Positions 25,555 to 37,355 are shown, numbered from the stretch's first letter. The stretch is 64,000 nt of DNA from Ochotona curzoniae (GCF_017591425.1 NW_024467083.1:16855001-16919000), one strand, 5' to 3'. Notes: a model not told the origin generated them from the sequence alone. Translations and numbers: made by a program.

Positions 25555-26592
25555 TTTGGAGTGCCTTCGGAGGCTAAGTACTCTGAGGTCACCCACTCCC
25601 ACTTGAATCTCCCACATGGGATAGAAGAAGTCCAAATCCCTCCTCACAGAGCACAATGTCACTGGAACAACAGCCAGGAGCCCTGCGTGGTCTACAGAAA
25701 CAGAAGAACAATAAACTCCCTCCAAAACCAGGGAGAGGAGCTTTCTCTGGACCTTACTTAGTTCCAATACTGGATCCCCACCCTCTCTTGCAATGACCAT
25801 CAGGGTTGCCCTGGAGCCTCCCCAAAACAAAACAAAACAACAAAAAATTAGAATAGACAGAGAACAACAAGGAAAGCTTAGAACTAGACAGGAAACAATC
25901 AGCGGGTACTCACACATACCTTACTGGATAGGACATGAAAATAAACTACTCCTAACTAGGGTATGGAGGATCTCTCTGCACACCCCTCCCCACAGTGTTC
26001 TATGCCTCAACGGGTGTCACATGCCTTGCTAAAGGTATAAGCTAGTTTAGACTATCCTAAAATCTGCCAAGTTAAGTAAAAATTATGCTTCAACACAACA
26101 AACTGCCTAATACTACAATGAAAATAGACATGAGACAGCTGAATAGTATCCTATAGCCAATATAAGGTAGATAGAAGCCAGTTGTATACAAACTATAATT
26201 GAAATGTTAATGAAGTAGTCACAGGATGTGGTTAAGAACTCACATTGTCTAACATGTCAGTCACTCAATACAATGCTAATTAACCCCATAATGTTGGAAA
26301 CTGTTATTGATGTTATGTTATGGCTTTTAGTTGGTTGGAATGATATTCTGCCAGCTGTGTCTTCAGACCAGAGTTGGTCTCCCCAAGAAACTGTTGAATT
26401 CAGCTGGGCAATAAGATACTGGACTCTATGCATGGCACATGCTTGCAATGAAAGAAACAAGATTGGATTTGAACTGTAATACTGCAATAAGGTGGAGCAA
26501 TCCACCATGGGGGGAGGGAGAGGAGAGGGGATGGGGGAACATCAGAGCCTATGAAACGTTGTTATAAAATGAAATGCAATTTAAAAAAAGAA
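25555..26592 (+). mobile_element. Lagomorph L1 3' end, 5'-truncated, copy 2
   Basis: Same family as 7250-8161 but with about 180 extra bases in the middle (around 26010-26190), so one copy has a deletion or the other an insertion. It ends in the G-rich tract 'ggggggagggagaggagagg' and an A tail. Flanking repeats 'gaaaattaaattaattt' / 'gaaaattaattc' mark the target site. A short frame beginning at 25561 is element sequence, not a gene. Confidence 0.82.
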
Positions 26593-26726
26593 AATTAATT
26601 CAAGAGCTGTTTTTGCTAAGGTAACTACTTGCTAGAGCTGCCACATGTCTACTGGCACTACATTGCCTTAAAAGAAATGCCACTGCAGCATTCAGAATAA
26701 TTAAGAAGCCATTTTAAGTGTGTATT

Positions 26727-26990
26727 GTGGGGTGAATGTTTGGTGCAGCAGTTAAGATAGCCCCTGGGATGCCCACACCCTGTATGTGAGTTCAAGTCTT
26801 GGTTCCACCCCCAATTCTAACTTCCTGTTGTTCCCAAGCCCTGGGAAGTAGCAGGTGATGGCTCAAGAACTTAGATCACTGCCACGTGAGTGGAAGGCCC
26901 TGCTGGAGTTCCAGGCTCCTGGCTTCAACCTGGCTCAAGCCTGGCTCTATTGTCTCTTTGCCTTTCAAGCAAAATTAAAACAAGTAATAA
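26727..26990 (+). repeat. C-type SINE
   Basis: 'ggtgaatgtttggtgcagcagttaagatag', 'gatgcccacaccctgtatg', 'agtagcaggtgatggctcaag', 'ctcctggcttcaacctggc'. The sequence after it (27000-27590) is unclassified. Confidence 0.85.
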
Positions 26991-27589
26991 ATGTAAAACA
27001 ATTTAAACTATATTGATTGCAAGATTTCCAACTCAGCTACCCTACTCCCTCTGGGAGGACTGATGTCATACAGGCAAAATAAACAATGTGATGCATAAAC
27101 ACAAAGTTTATTTATGCTGATTGTGGTCCATATCAGCAGGAAATACCATAGCAGTCCTGTGCTGCTGAAGAAATATCCCAGCAAGAAGGCTCAATGTAAT
27201 CTTTGTATATACAGTCTTCTGTGCAAACTCATCCTTTTGCTGCTGCGTGGACACCTTCCAGTCTCATCCTCAGATAGTCCTTCCAAGTGGAACTAGCTAG
27301 TCTTGGTGTGCCTTTGAGTAGAATTCACTCAATCTGGATGAATTTGTGTGGCATTGTTATATCATTATTGGAAGAATGACCAAGATAGCTAGAGCCAAAA
27401 TTTCACAGTAGCTTGTAATACTTAGGTACTCTTTTGTCTTAAATAACAGGGTCATTGGCTCATTTTACTTCTGATCTCAAGAATGTAAATATCCCATGAT
27501 ATTTCCCTTTATCTTATTGGGATTTGCATGTACTTTTGATTGTACGAAGTATTATCATTGTAGCAGAAAAACAGTTTTTCCGTTTGGTT

Positions 27590-28033
27590 AATCGTGCTTG
27601 GAGGGGCTACCATTTTGGCTGCCACCTGTCATGCTGGCATCCCATGCTGGCATCCTGTCCCAGCTACTGCACTTCAAATCCAGCTCTGTGCTGATGGCTC
27701 AGGTGTCTGGACTCCAGTTTCCCATGTGGAAACCTGGGTGAAGCTCACATCAGTAGCAGTGTTCTTGGGATCAAGTCCTATGTCCACATCCTGTCTAGCT
27801 TTCCACTGATTTGCCTGGAGGCAGCAGATGATAATAAAAGTATCTGAGCTTCTGCTGCACCCTCACCCGGGCCTGGGTAGGTTCCTGGCTCCTGCTGTCA
27901 GCATGGTCCAGCCCTGGCTGTTGTAGCCAAAGGGGAAGTAAACCAGGGATACATGAGTTCTTTCTCTGACTGTTTCCCTCTCTCTGTCAGTGCGACTTTT
28001 AAACAAATAAATAGGTCTTTAAAAAAAAAATAG
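27590..28033 (+). repeat. C-type SINE sequence, two partly overlapping older copies
   Basis: The block is longer than one element. 'catgctggcatcccatgctggcatcctgtcccagc' opens it, a second 'gatcaagtcctatgtccacatcctgtctagctttcc' starts near 27770, and the tail 'aaataaataggtctttaaaaaaaaaa' closes it. Confidence 0.7.
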
Positions 28034-28255
28034 AGGAGTACTTTTATAATATGCAGCAAAATTTCATTAAACTTCTATTTCCCTTGCTCTCAGTATCTTC
28101 TGTTTTCAGGCAGTTATACTAGATGTGAGTGTGCAAGATCTCAGGAATTTATAGGAACAAGACAACCATTTCACCCGGGGATTTAGAAACCACTTTGGAG
28201 TGAAGTCTTGAATTATGTAATTTTGTAGTTCACGCAGTACTTTGTGTATGTATAC

Positions 28256-28283
28256 TATTATATATATATATATATATACACAC
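28256..28283 (+). repeat. (TA)n(CA)n microsatellite
   Basis: Alternating TA for about 22 bases, passing into 'cacacat'. Confidence 0.9.
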
Positions 28284-28317
28284 ATTCTGTTTAATTTTTT
28301 TTAGGTTCTAATTTCAA

Positions 28318-28625
28318 AAATTATTTTTGTTTTATTGGAAAGGCAGATTTACACAGAGAAGGAAAGGCAGAGAGAAAGAGCTTCCATCCACTGGTTCACT
28401 TCCCAAATGGCCACAGTGGCCAAAGCTGAGCCGATCTTAAAGCCAGGAGCTGGGAGCTTCTTCTTGGTCTTCTATATGGGTAGAGGGGTTCATGATCTCA
28501 AGCGATCCTCTGCTATTTTCCCAGACCACAAGCAGGAAATTAGATGGAAAGTAGAACAGCCAGGATATGAGATCCTGATGTTTACAAGGGAAGGATTGGC
28601 CAATTGACCCATTGCTTCAGGCCTA
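28318..28625 (-). repeat. C-type SINE
   Basis: 'ttttgttttattggaaaggcag', 'tccatccactggttcacttccc', 'aagcaggaaattagatgg', head 'caattgacccattgcttcaggcc'. Confidence 0.85.
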
Positions 28626-28634
28626 ACAGTTTTT

Positions 28635-28930
28635 GTTTTTGTTTTTAATTTAGGAGAGCTACAGAGAGGGAGAGAAAAGTGACGGGTCCTCCATCTACTG
28701 GTTTACCCCCTGAATGCCTGCAACAGCCAAGGCTAGGTCACTCTAGAGCCAGAAACCAGATGGGTGGCAGAAACCCAAGTAATTTAACCATTACCTACTG
28801 CTCCCCAGAGTTTTCATTATACGAAATTGGATTGTGAGCAGAGCAGAGACTCAAACCAAGGTGTTCCAGGATAGGATGCAAATGTCCTAAGCGACATCTT
28901 AATCTTTGTATCGTAGTACCTGCCTCAGTT
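28635..28930 (-). repeat. C-type SINE, older subtype
   Basis: 'gagctacagagagggagagaa', 'tccatctactggtttacccc', 'aatgcctgcaacagccaagg', 'ggatgcaaatgtcctaagcg'. Immediately follows another minus-strand copy. Confidence 0.75.
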
Positions 28931-29094
28931 TTATTTCTAATTGCCAAATAATTGCACGTATCTATAGAATTTGTTCCAAAAGATGTATGCATAGTACAAT
29001 TATAAAATCAGAATAACCAGCATACACATCCTCTCAAATGTTTATTTCTTTGTGTTGAAAACACAGTTCTTTTTGGAGACGAGCATACAACATC

Positions 29095-29275
29095 TCTTGG
29101 GATCCTGTATCCTGTATCAGGATGTCTGGGTTTGTGTTCTAGCTCTGCAAGGCCCAGATTGAGTTCTGGGTTCCTGGCTTGAGCCTGGCCTAATTCCACT
29201 TGGTGCTGGCTTTTGGGGAGTGATTCAGTTGTTAACAGCTGTCTCTCTTTCTCTCTGTATCTTTAAAATAATATT
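29095..29275 (+). repeat. C-type SINE fragment
   Basis: 'aggcccagattgagttctgggttcctggctt' to 'tctctctttctctctgtatct'. 'atcctgtatc' is repeated at its 5' edge. Confidence 0.65.
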
Positions 29276-29319
29276 ACAAAATATCTTAGCTGTTTCAAAG
29301 AATTCATTAATTATATATT

Positions 29320-29720
29320 GGTTCTGTGCTGTGCCGTAGAGCACCACAAGTTATTCCTATCTGTAGCTGTGTAATTTTGAACCTATTGCCAATGTCTCCC
29401 CTGTTCCTAGATAGGTCTTCCCACTGAAGCACCCTGTTTTTATTCTCTATTCCCATGTGTAAGTAAGGCTACAGGTATTTGTGTCTCTGTGCCTGGCTTA
29501 TTTCACTTGCTGTATTGCCGTCTAGATCATCTGTGTTGTTGCAAATGGCAGCTTCTGTTTTTGTGGGTATACACCATGTTTCGTTAGGCCCATCATCTGT
29601 TGTTGGAACTTGGGCTGTGCTGTGAGAACAGTTCTCAACAGTGGACATTTGCAGACACATCTTCCTGCATTATAGCTCATTTTTGTCATTTTCTGTCATG
29701 ATGAAAGAAGCACCTGTTTT
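29320..29720 (-). mobile_element. Ancient L1 3' region
   Basis: Complement of an old L1 3'UTR: 'gtgtctctgtgcctggcttatttcacttgc', 'tgttgttgcaaatggcagcttctg', 'gggtatacaccatgtttcg', 'aacagtggacatttgcagac'. Antisense to FAM102B. Confidence 0.75.
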
Positions 29721-29999
29721 TGTGGCCAGACCAGTCCTTGCCCCCCTTTCCCTCCTACTCACACCTTAGTCTGGACCCTTTCCTGTCTGGCATTTTCTGG
29801 GACAGATTTCCTCTGGCACCTCTCAGATCTTCAGTTTCCCGCCCTCCACCCCACTTTTCATTTTTTTTTTTTCCTGTCAGCACTAAAGCATGCTTGAGTC
29901 TTGGGTGTTAAAATGAAACCCTCCATTTACCCAACATGCCCCTCTAACTGCCACCCAGTATTCTCTAGTTAATTACTAAAACCCTGAACGGGTAGTCTG

Positions 30000-30480
30000 G
30001 GTTCTATATTTCCATTTCCCATTGTAATTCAGCTTCCATCCCACCTTTCCACCAACACTACACTTGCTGGTATTATCCCTGATTTCTTTGTTGCTAAATC
30101 CAATAGATTCTTGGCAGTCTTTATCTTATCTGGCCTCTGCCATGTTTGATATTGTTGAACAATTCTTAAGTCTGTCCCCTTGGTTTCCATAACATCGCTT
30201 TTCCCTCTGTTGACATTTTAGTCTCTTGCCAACCCCCTTTCTTCTCTGATACTCTTGAGTGTTAGTGTGTCCTGGAGTTCCAAACCCCACTCTCTTCCCT
30301 TCCTCCTCCACTAACTTCCCAGGAATGACTTTATCCACTCCTAAGCCTTCCCTGATTACATGCATGTCCTTATGCTTCCTTCACAGTCTAGGTCTGTGTC
30401 TGCTTACTGCACATTTCTAAATTAACGATTCTTAGGATCCTCAGCCTCAAAATTGGGCTTTCATTTTCCTCACATCTTAA
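30000..30480 (+). mobile_element. L2 LINE remnant (ORF2 part)
   Basis: 'tttctttgttgctaaatccaatagattcttggcagtctttatcttatctggcctctgccatgtttgatattgttg' follows the sense L2 wording (ttgttgccaaatccaa...cttacttgacctctctgcagcatttgacactgttg). No open frame survives. Confidence 0.7.
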
Positions 30481-30664
30481 CACCTTAGCAAAATGAATGA
30501 ATGAATAAGTAAAATAGTCTCCTTGTGCTCAGCTTTTCTCAGTGAATTAGTATCCATCCATTTATTCCAGCAAGAAATATCTCCAGAGAGATTCATTATC
30601 CTTAGTGTTATAACTAGAAAGCCACAACTTTGTAGATCTAATTAATTTATTCTCAGAGTCTTGA

Positions 30665-30950
30665 GAAAACGTTATATGAAAGGCAGAGTTACAGAGAGCC
30701 ATCATCCATCCACTTGTTCGCTTCACAAATGACGATAACAGCCAGAGCTGGGCCAATCCGAAGCTAGGAGCCAGGAGCTTCTCCCAGGTCTCCCAGCAAG
30801 GTACAGGGGCCCAAGGAATTGAATAATCTTCTGCTTTCCCAGGCGTTAATCAGGAAGCTGGATGGGAAGTGGGGGCAGCTGGGACACAAACCGGCACCCA
30901 GGTGGGGTTCCAACACATGCAAAGTGAGAACTTTTAGCTACTGAAATAAC
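30665..30950 (-). repeat. C-type SINE
   Basis: 'catccacttgttcgcttcac', 'ggtctcccagcaaggtacaggggccc', 'ggaagctggatgggaagtgg', 'caccggcacc'-type end with 'acaaaccggcacccaggtgg'. Confidence 0.88.
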
Positions 30951-30969
30951 AACTTTGAGATAATTGGAA

Positions 30970-31145
30970 ATCAGGCGCTGTTCTGAACACTGAGAGTAAT
31001 ACTTTATTTTTCCCCAAAATCGCATAAGAGGTAGGTGCTGTGACCATGTTCCTCCATTCTCACCACAGAGGAGGAAATGAAAATACAGAGAGGTTGAGGA
31101 GAGAAAGATGACCATTAGTAGGTGCTAAGCAGGCTTTGAACCCAA
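30970..31145 (-). repeat. MIR SINE remnant
   Basis: 'ataagaggtaggtgctgtgacc', 'gaggaggaaatgaaaatacagagaggttgagg' and 'aggctttgaacccaaa' follow the MIR complement. Confidence 0.75.
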
Positions 31146-31149
31146 AAGG

Positions 31150-33160
31150 ACAGTACTGCAGTACTGTCTGACAAATAGCTTATGTACCTCATAATAGGTT
31201 TCTTTCACTATTTTTAAAAAGTTAAAAATGCTTTGAATTACCAACACATGATGTAGTTTTAAATATGTGCCTTGAGTATACAAATGTGTTTTCTTCTGAG
31301 AATAAATCACAAAAAATGGAGTCATAATTTCTATTTCTATTTTAAAAAGCGATCTAGATTTTCTTTGACTCTTTCGAAGCATAAACAGTGGCCATAGCAA
31401 CATCATCGCCTTGTGAGCTCTCTGCTTATTTTATGTCACATTCCGCAGCTTTATCCTTTTGTCTTAAAAATACTTGGCTTTCTACAATATCAACACAAAT
31501 CATATTCTGTTGCTGTTTCTTAAAAGTGCTTGAGCAACTGGATAAAATTCATAGGAAATTAATGACTCATATATCGGAAAGCATTTACTAATGTGACTTT
31601 TGTCCCAGTTGCCAAGTAGTCTGAGTTTGTTTCCATGGTAACTCATAAGTATAGCAAAACTGTCATAAATTAACTCACTTTTTTCATGTTTAGTTTGCAC
31701 AGTTTTCTCACAGGTGTATGTGTGTGTGTGTGTGTATGCACCTTAGAGTAACACAAAAAATTCTGAATTAATTGCTTTAAGCACATAAACACAGAAAGGA
31801 GCTAGAGAGTAGATGCATCGGCTTCACTGTCCTGTCCTCTCTCCTCCTAGTGTTTGAACTTGTAGCCCTTTGGGGGTAGAGAACAAGAGATGGATGGTGC
31901 TGTCCATAAAGCCTGGCTTCCTGGGCCAGGAAGGAGGGTGGAGTTGGTATAGAATGATATTCTGACTTCTGAGAGTGCTTTTTGGTTCCACGTATGTTCT
32001 TGTATGGTAGATGTCATTTCCATGTAGTTATTTTATCTCTCTCGGAATTATTTTCACCCTCCAGCACAGACTATTTCGTTGAAGTCTATTGCTGTATTCA
32101 TCCTAGCCTCTGCCTTTGCTGTGAGGTCTCCTGAGGCATTAGCAGTTGAGGAGGAGCTTTGTATCTGCAGAGGGTGGTTGTCACCTCAGGTTTCTGTGGT
32201 AGGTTGAACTGGTAGAAATTTTTCATTGGGAATTACCAACATCCATCTCATCAGATCTTTTCTTTGAAACTGTCTGGATTCCCCCAGAGAACATTGTACT
32301 CACATGTTCATAAACATAATGCTGATTGTAGGAGAGGAAAAGGAGGCTGAAGACACAGCCTTCATCTTGCACTCCTCCCGTTGTTATGCCTTCGAGCTGT
32401 TGTTTTTAACCTGTGCCCTCAAATTGCACAGTCAGAAGTCCCTGTTTTCCTTGTCAGGATATTTCCTCAGTCCTCTGAACGAGTCGAGTCGTAGGGAAGA
32501 GCTGATTGCTATCAAGTTAATGGAGCAGTTTCCAGTCAGTCCCCCTGCATTTGTCCCCACTTTATTCTATTTCAAGAGCAATTTAGGATTGCTCCTCCCA
32601 GCTTTCAGCATTGCCAGTCTAAGATGTGGATTTCTTCAATAGGCTAAATCACTTTCCATTTTTCTGGTTCTGACCTCTTTTCTGTCTACTCTCTGGTTCT
32701 GTCTAATGAGATAATGACTTTTGTTTTCTTAATGTAATGAATTTTGGTCGGAGGCGGGGGACAGAGAACATTACATGTGATCAAACCTTGTCACCTTTAA
32801 CTAGAATTTCTCATGTGATTTTATAAGAAACATAAAATAGCAATTTTTGAAGTGTTATTTTGGCTTTCTGATGGTATGTCAGGCGCTCTGGTGACAGAAA
32901 CAGTCAGTGCCTTGAGGCTCAGAATATATCTCAAGTACATCTGCATTACATGGGTTTTCAGAGAGTTCCCGAAGCTGTGACTTACGTCTTCAGCAAATCT
33001 CCAGACCAGAAGATGTTGGCAGGGAAGCATCTATAAAAATAATCCTGATTTTTTTGCTTGCTTATTGTCGCATTAGCTTTTGTAATTTAAAAAAAAAAAA
33101 CTTACTTTTGAGTATATGTAAGCACATACTTGACTTTTAAATAATGTATGTTAAGATTTA
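31150..33160. other. Intron 1 segment with no recognised repeat
   Basis: About 2 kb of moderately AT-rich sequence without SINE, L1 or LTR signatures, apart from a (TG)n at 31712-31738. Open frames here lack codon bias or known motifs. Confidence 0.6.
31712..31738 (+). repeat. (TG)n microsatellite
   Basis: 'gtatgtgtgtgtgtgtgtgtatg', about nine TG units. Confidence 0.9.
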
Positions 33161-33164
33161 TTTA

Positions 33165-33290
33165 ACTTCCCTCCTTGGACTTCCTTTTGCTTCTCTATAA
33201 AGGGAGGAAGATGCCGGCTACATCCTTGGGCGGGGCTGAGATTAAGAAGCACATGGAAAACTCTCAATAAATGGTAGTTTCTGATACCAT
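33165..33290 (+). repeat. MIR SINE fragment
   Basis: 'ctctataaagggaggaagatg' (compare MIR ctgtaaaatggggat) followed by 'ctgagattaagaagcacatgg' and 'ctctcaataaatggtagtt', matching the MIR 3' end. Confidence 0.6.
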
Positions 33291-33609
33291 TATCACTGAC
33301 GTAAAATTACAGTAGCTCACCTAACAGTAAATATTTGTTTATACTTAAATAAGTATTTGTATTTCTGTTCCTTGTGCTAACAATGACCATGCGTGTGCAA
33401 GGTTAGGAATTGTGTCCCTTTCTTCCTATTTTAAAATATATGTAAGATAGATGTACATTATGTACATCTATGTGCATTATGTATTGTGTGCGTTATGTAC
33501 ATTGTATATTGAGCAAGGCCTCAACTACATAAATAGTGGAATATCAGTTTTATTGGTTGAATTCATAAATTTAATTGGTTTTTCAAATTTGTATCCACCT
33601 AGTGCATGA

Positions 33610-34048
33610 TTAATGTGAGGAGTGACTCAAACATCAGTCCCAAAGATTGATAAGACCCAGCACCGTTTTAAATACACCTGCTTCCGTTAGGTTTCAGTTT
33701 CCTTAAGGTTTGCTTTTGTAAGTTTAGCTTTCTTTAGACAAAAATTTTCTTCTCTGCCAATCTGCTGTAACCTTCTAACCTGTTCTCCATCAATCCGCTG
33801 TAACCTCATGGACTCTACCTGACGGCCCTATCCACCAGTCCCTCACAGCCCATATCCCTGGTATCAACCCTCCAGTCCCTCCCAGCCCCATATTGTCAGT
33901 ACCCACCCCCTTGCCAGAAAAGCATACTCCAGCATACATGCTCTCTGTGCCCTCTCTTCCCACTGCCACCTTCCTCTGTACCGAATAAAGACCTCCCATG
34001 TGACTCGTGGCATCTAGCATTTTGGGTTTGTGGTGAAAATTCCTAACA
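33610..34048 (+). mobile_element. Probable solo LTR of an endogenous retrovirus
   Basis: A C-rich U3-like stretch (33770-33960) leads to 'accgaataaagacctcccatgtgactcg' (polyadenylation signal AATAAA), a short R/U5-like end and a terminal 'attcctaaca' ending in CA at 34048. No internal viral gene is present. The left edge is uncertain (a TG at about 33615 is a guess) and no target duplication was confirmed. It ends 180 bases before exon 2. Confidence 0.5.
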
Positions 34049-34094
34049 GTTAAAACCTTCCAGAGATTTTTCAGATCACAGATGTTAGGAATTT
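34037..34094. repeat. Perfect 12-bp inverted repeat
   Basis: 'aaattcctaaca' at 34037-34048 and its exact reverse complement 'tgttaggaattt' at 34083-34094, with a 34-base spacer. It lies at the presumed LTR end, about 135 bases before exon 2. Could form a hairpin in pre-mRNA or be left over from LTR termini. Confidence 0.8.
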
Positions 34095-34205
34095 GTTTGT
34101 TTCCTTTTCTTAATTACATATGCCAGCTTTTAATGCCATTTTTACATTTTAAGTTACTGGAAATGTATGTTTGCTTTTAACCTATGATTTGTTATATGTA
34201 ATTAA

Positions 34206-34358
<153 letters not shown>

Positions 34359-34514
34359 TAGCTTATGACTTCTCTTCCAGAAATCACCACTTTATTTAGT
34401 TCTGTTTTATCTTTATTTTTAGAACTGTTATATAAAATTTAACTTCACACTTACAACAAAAATTAAAATAATAATGGCAGATATGCTAAAAAATAGAAAT
34501 TAAAATATTATTCA

Positions 34515-34850
34515 AGGGGCCTAGCGCAATGGCTCAGTGGCTAAATCCTCACCTTGCATGTGCCAGGATCCTGTGAGATACCAGTTTATGTCCTGGATGC
34601 TCTACTTCCCATCCAGCCTCCTGCTTGTGGCCTGGGAAAACAGTAGAAGATGGTCCTAAGCCTTGGGACCAGCAGCTGCATGGGAGACCTGGAAGAAGCT
34701 CCTGGCTCCTGGCTTTGGACCAGCTCAGCTCTGGCCGTTATGGCACCTTAGGCAGTGAACCAGCATATGGAATATCTTTCTGTATATATACATCTCCTTT
34801 TCCCTGTGAATATGCCTTTCCAAGAAAAATAAATAAATCTTTAAATATAT
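34515..34850 (+). repeat. C-type SINE, 165 bases after exon 2
   Basis: 'ggggcctagcgcaatggctcagtggctaaatcc' head, 'cctgcttgtggcctgggaaaacagtagaagatgg', 'gacctggaagaagctcctggctcc' and an AAATAAATAAATC tail running into AT repeats. Confidence 0.92.
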
Positions 34851-35071
34851 ATTAATGCAAATATGTATATATATGTTTTTATATATGTATGTGTTACTCA
34901 AGGAACTTCCTCTCACTATCACTGAACTTAAACATATTAACATCATTTGTATCTGTTTGGGGACTCTATGACTGTATCCTTTCATGAATTAAATTTCTAC
35001 TTTTGGTTAGACACAGTTCTGAATCCATGTATATTATGTCTAATAACAACCCTAACATTAGGTGCTACTTA

Positions 35072-35090
35072 AAAAACAACAACAACAACA
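35072..35090 (+). repeat. (AAC)n tract
   Basis: Five to six AAC units. Confidence 0.85.
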
Positions 35091-35152
35091 AAAACACAAA
35101 TAAATAGTCACGTTGGGACTCAAATACAAATCTTTAGATTGCAAGTCCTTGC

Positions 35153-35490
35153 TTTTTTTTTTTAAAGATTTATTTTATTTTTATTGGAAAGTCAGATATA
35201 TAGAGAGGAAGAGAGACAGAGAGGAAGATCTTCCATCCACTGATTCACTCCCGAAGTGGCTGCAACAGTCCAAGCTGCACTTATCCAAAGCCAGGAGCCA
35301 GAAGCCTCTTCTAGGTCTCCCATGCAGGTGCACGGTCCCAAGGTTTTGGGCCATCCTTGACTGCTTTCTCAGACCACAAGCAGGGAGCTGGATGGGAAGT
35401 GGAGCTGCCAGGATTAGAACCGGTGCCCGTATGGGATCCCAGCACATTCAAGGTGAGGACTTTAGCCACTAGGCTACCTTGCTGTGCCCA
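35153..35490 (-). repeat. C-type SINE, young
   Basis: Near-consensus: T-run, 'aagatttattttatttttattgg', 'tccatccactgattcactcccg', 'cccatgcaggtgcacggtccc', 'gattagaaccggtgcccgtatggg', head 'ccactaggctaccttgctgtgccc'. Low divergence from the copy at 18965. Confidence 0.93.
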
Positions 35491-35789
35491 AAGTATGCTG
35501 TTTTCCTTCCTCTCTACCTTGGCTGTTGCTGCTTCCCTTGAAACCATTGCTAAATGGAATTTTAATCATCATTTTGAAAGTCATTCTTTATATTTCAAAA
35601 ATAATAATAATAAAATGTATTACTGGTTCAGAGGAAAGCATAACTGCAAAATAAAGTAAAAAATCTCCTTTTGATCATAACAAACAAGAACTAGTAGTTC
35701 TATTCAAGATGAAATGTATTCATTTGAAATAAACCAATTTCTCAAATTAAATGGCTTTGTATATTATTGGTTAGGGCATATATGATAAC

Positions 35790-36170
35790 TGCTAAAACAG
35801 AGACCCAAATGGACAATGACTGAAGCAATATACATGTTAATGTCTCTCTAGAGTAACAGCAAAATGATCCAGGACTGTTGAATAGTCCTTCTTCTGCGAT
35901 GGATATGGTAGCCATTATTCAAGAGACCTGCTCCAGTCTTACTATCTCCCAACCATTCAGACTGGAGAAATAGCCACATAAGAGCAAATGCATTCTTTTT
36001 TATGAGTCAAAAACGGTATATGACAGTTTTGCACGTATGTCATTAGTTAGAACTTAGCCACATGGCCACACCACGCTGGAAAGAACATAGTGAATGCCAT
36101 CTTTGCTGGACGACTAATAGGTTCTAACATTAAAGAAAGAAAAAATGAGTATTGGTGAACCAATAGTGGT
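35790..36170. repeat. Ancient interspersed repeat, class uncertain
   Basis: 'gttagaacttagccacatggccacacc' resembles a common mammalian repeat phrase (ggccagaacttagtcacatggccacacc). I could not name the family. Confidence 0.4.
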
Positions 36171-36464
36171 TTCTACTGTGCTTGACTAAAGAAGAATGTG
36201 CACTGATCTTACCCTGTCTCATCCTTTCTAAAGCACATTAAACATGAGAAGCCATTTTTTAATATAAATTAGCAAGCTCAACTATATATTTTCAGCCTCA
36301 ACATATATATATCTATTTTTTTTTCTAAGCAAAATCATGTGCTTAGGGAAAATACCCACAAGTAATACCAAAATAACACCGAAAGACTAATTTCCGCAGT
36401 ATAAAAAGAACGTCTTCAAAGAAATCAATACAAACATGAAAACCCTTTTAAAAAATAGGCAAGG

Positions 36465-37355
36465 TCTGTTTTCTGTGCTCTGTTCTCTGCCACTCTCTTT
36501 TGGACACACTGGCACACAGCAGGACTTCCAATTCCTGTGCTAGGAGAACCTTGCCATGCCTGGCATGGAGGCGTTGGACCAGGCCAAGGGAAAAAAGCAA
36601 GGAGCCTAGACGGTGATAAATCCTGTTTGAGAAAAGGCCTAAAAACTTTGGAATTGGACAGGACGTCCAGACCAAGAGGGACCTCATCCATTTTGTCAGA
36701 TGATCCTGTTGCTTCTCACTGCAGAGGGCCTGCTTGCACAAGTGGATGAAGGTGACCCAGTTTATCCTGGTCCTGGATCGCCAGACAGCTACTGAGCTGC
36801 TGAAACTGACTTACAGATACAGGCCAGAGATGAAACAAGAGCAGATGCAGAGGCTTGTTGCCCCTGACCAAGAAGAAGGCTGCTAGCCAAAGGGACTGCC
36901 CCTCAGGAGACTGCCTTTCCTCTTAGCAGTCATCAGCACTGTCACTGCTTTGGTGGAGAATAGAAAGGCTCAGCTAATGATTGTAGTTGATGGGGATTCT
37001 GCCAGTTCGGTTTTCTTTTTGCTCACCCTGTATCAAAAGATGGGGGTCCCTTAATCGCAGCATCAGGTGAGACGCCAGGTCTACAGGAAAACCTTCAGCA
37101 CACTCACCTTGATGTAAGTAAACTTGGAAGACAGAGGACCCTAGCTGGCTGGTGGAAGCGATCAGGACCAACTACAACAACAACATATGGATTCACCACC
37201 ACTGGGGAGGCAAAAGTCTGGATCCCAATTCTATGGTCCTTATTGCCAAGCTAGAAAAAGCCAAGGCTAAAGAACTTGCCACAAAGCTGGAGTAAATGTG
37301 ATTGAGTCCTTGTACATAATAAATTTTTTACTCTGAAAAAAAATAAAAGAAAGAA
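36465..37355 (+). pseudogene. RPL7A: Processed pseudogene of RPL7A (ribosomal protein eL8)
   Basis: Intronless, rearranged copy of the RPL7A mRNA. Recognisable stretches in order: FEKRPKNFGIGQDVQTKRDL at about 36625-36685, LQRQRA near 36721, [13 protein letters not shown] near 36770, KYRPE-like [11 protein letters not shown] near 36820, VENRKAQL near 36953, and the end [20 protein letters not shown] near 37245-37295, followed by the parental 3' end with AATAAA and an A-rich tail. Frameshifts, stops and deletions disrupt it, so no ribosomal protein is made. Direct repeats 'aaaataggcaagg' (about 36452) and 'aaaatagacaagg' (about 37357) bracket it, as expected of L1-mediated retroposition. The first 60-90 bases do not obviously match the coding part and may be 5'UTR or unrelated. 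Confidence 0.93.

Noticed and set aside
36537..36749. Open frame covering the start of the RPL7A-like sequence
   Set aside because: Part of a disrupted processed pseudogene; frameshifts and stops follow within a short distance.
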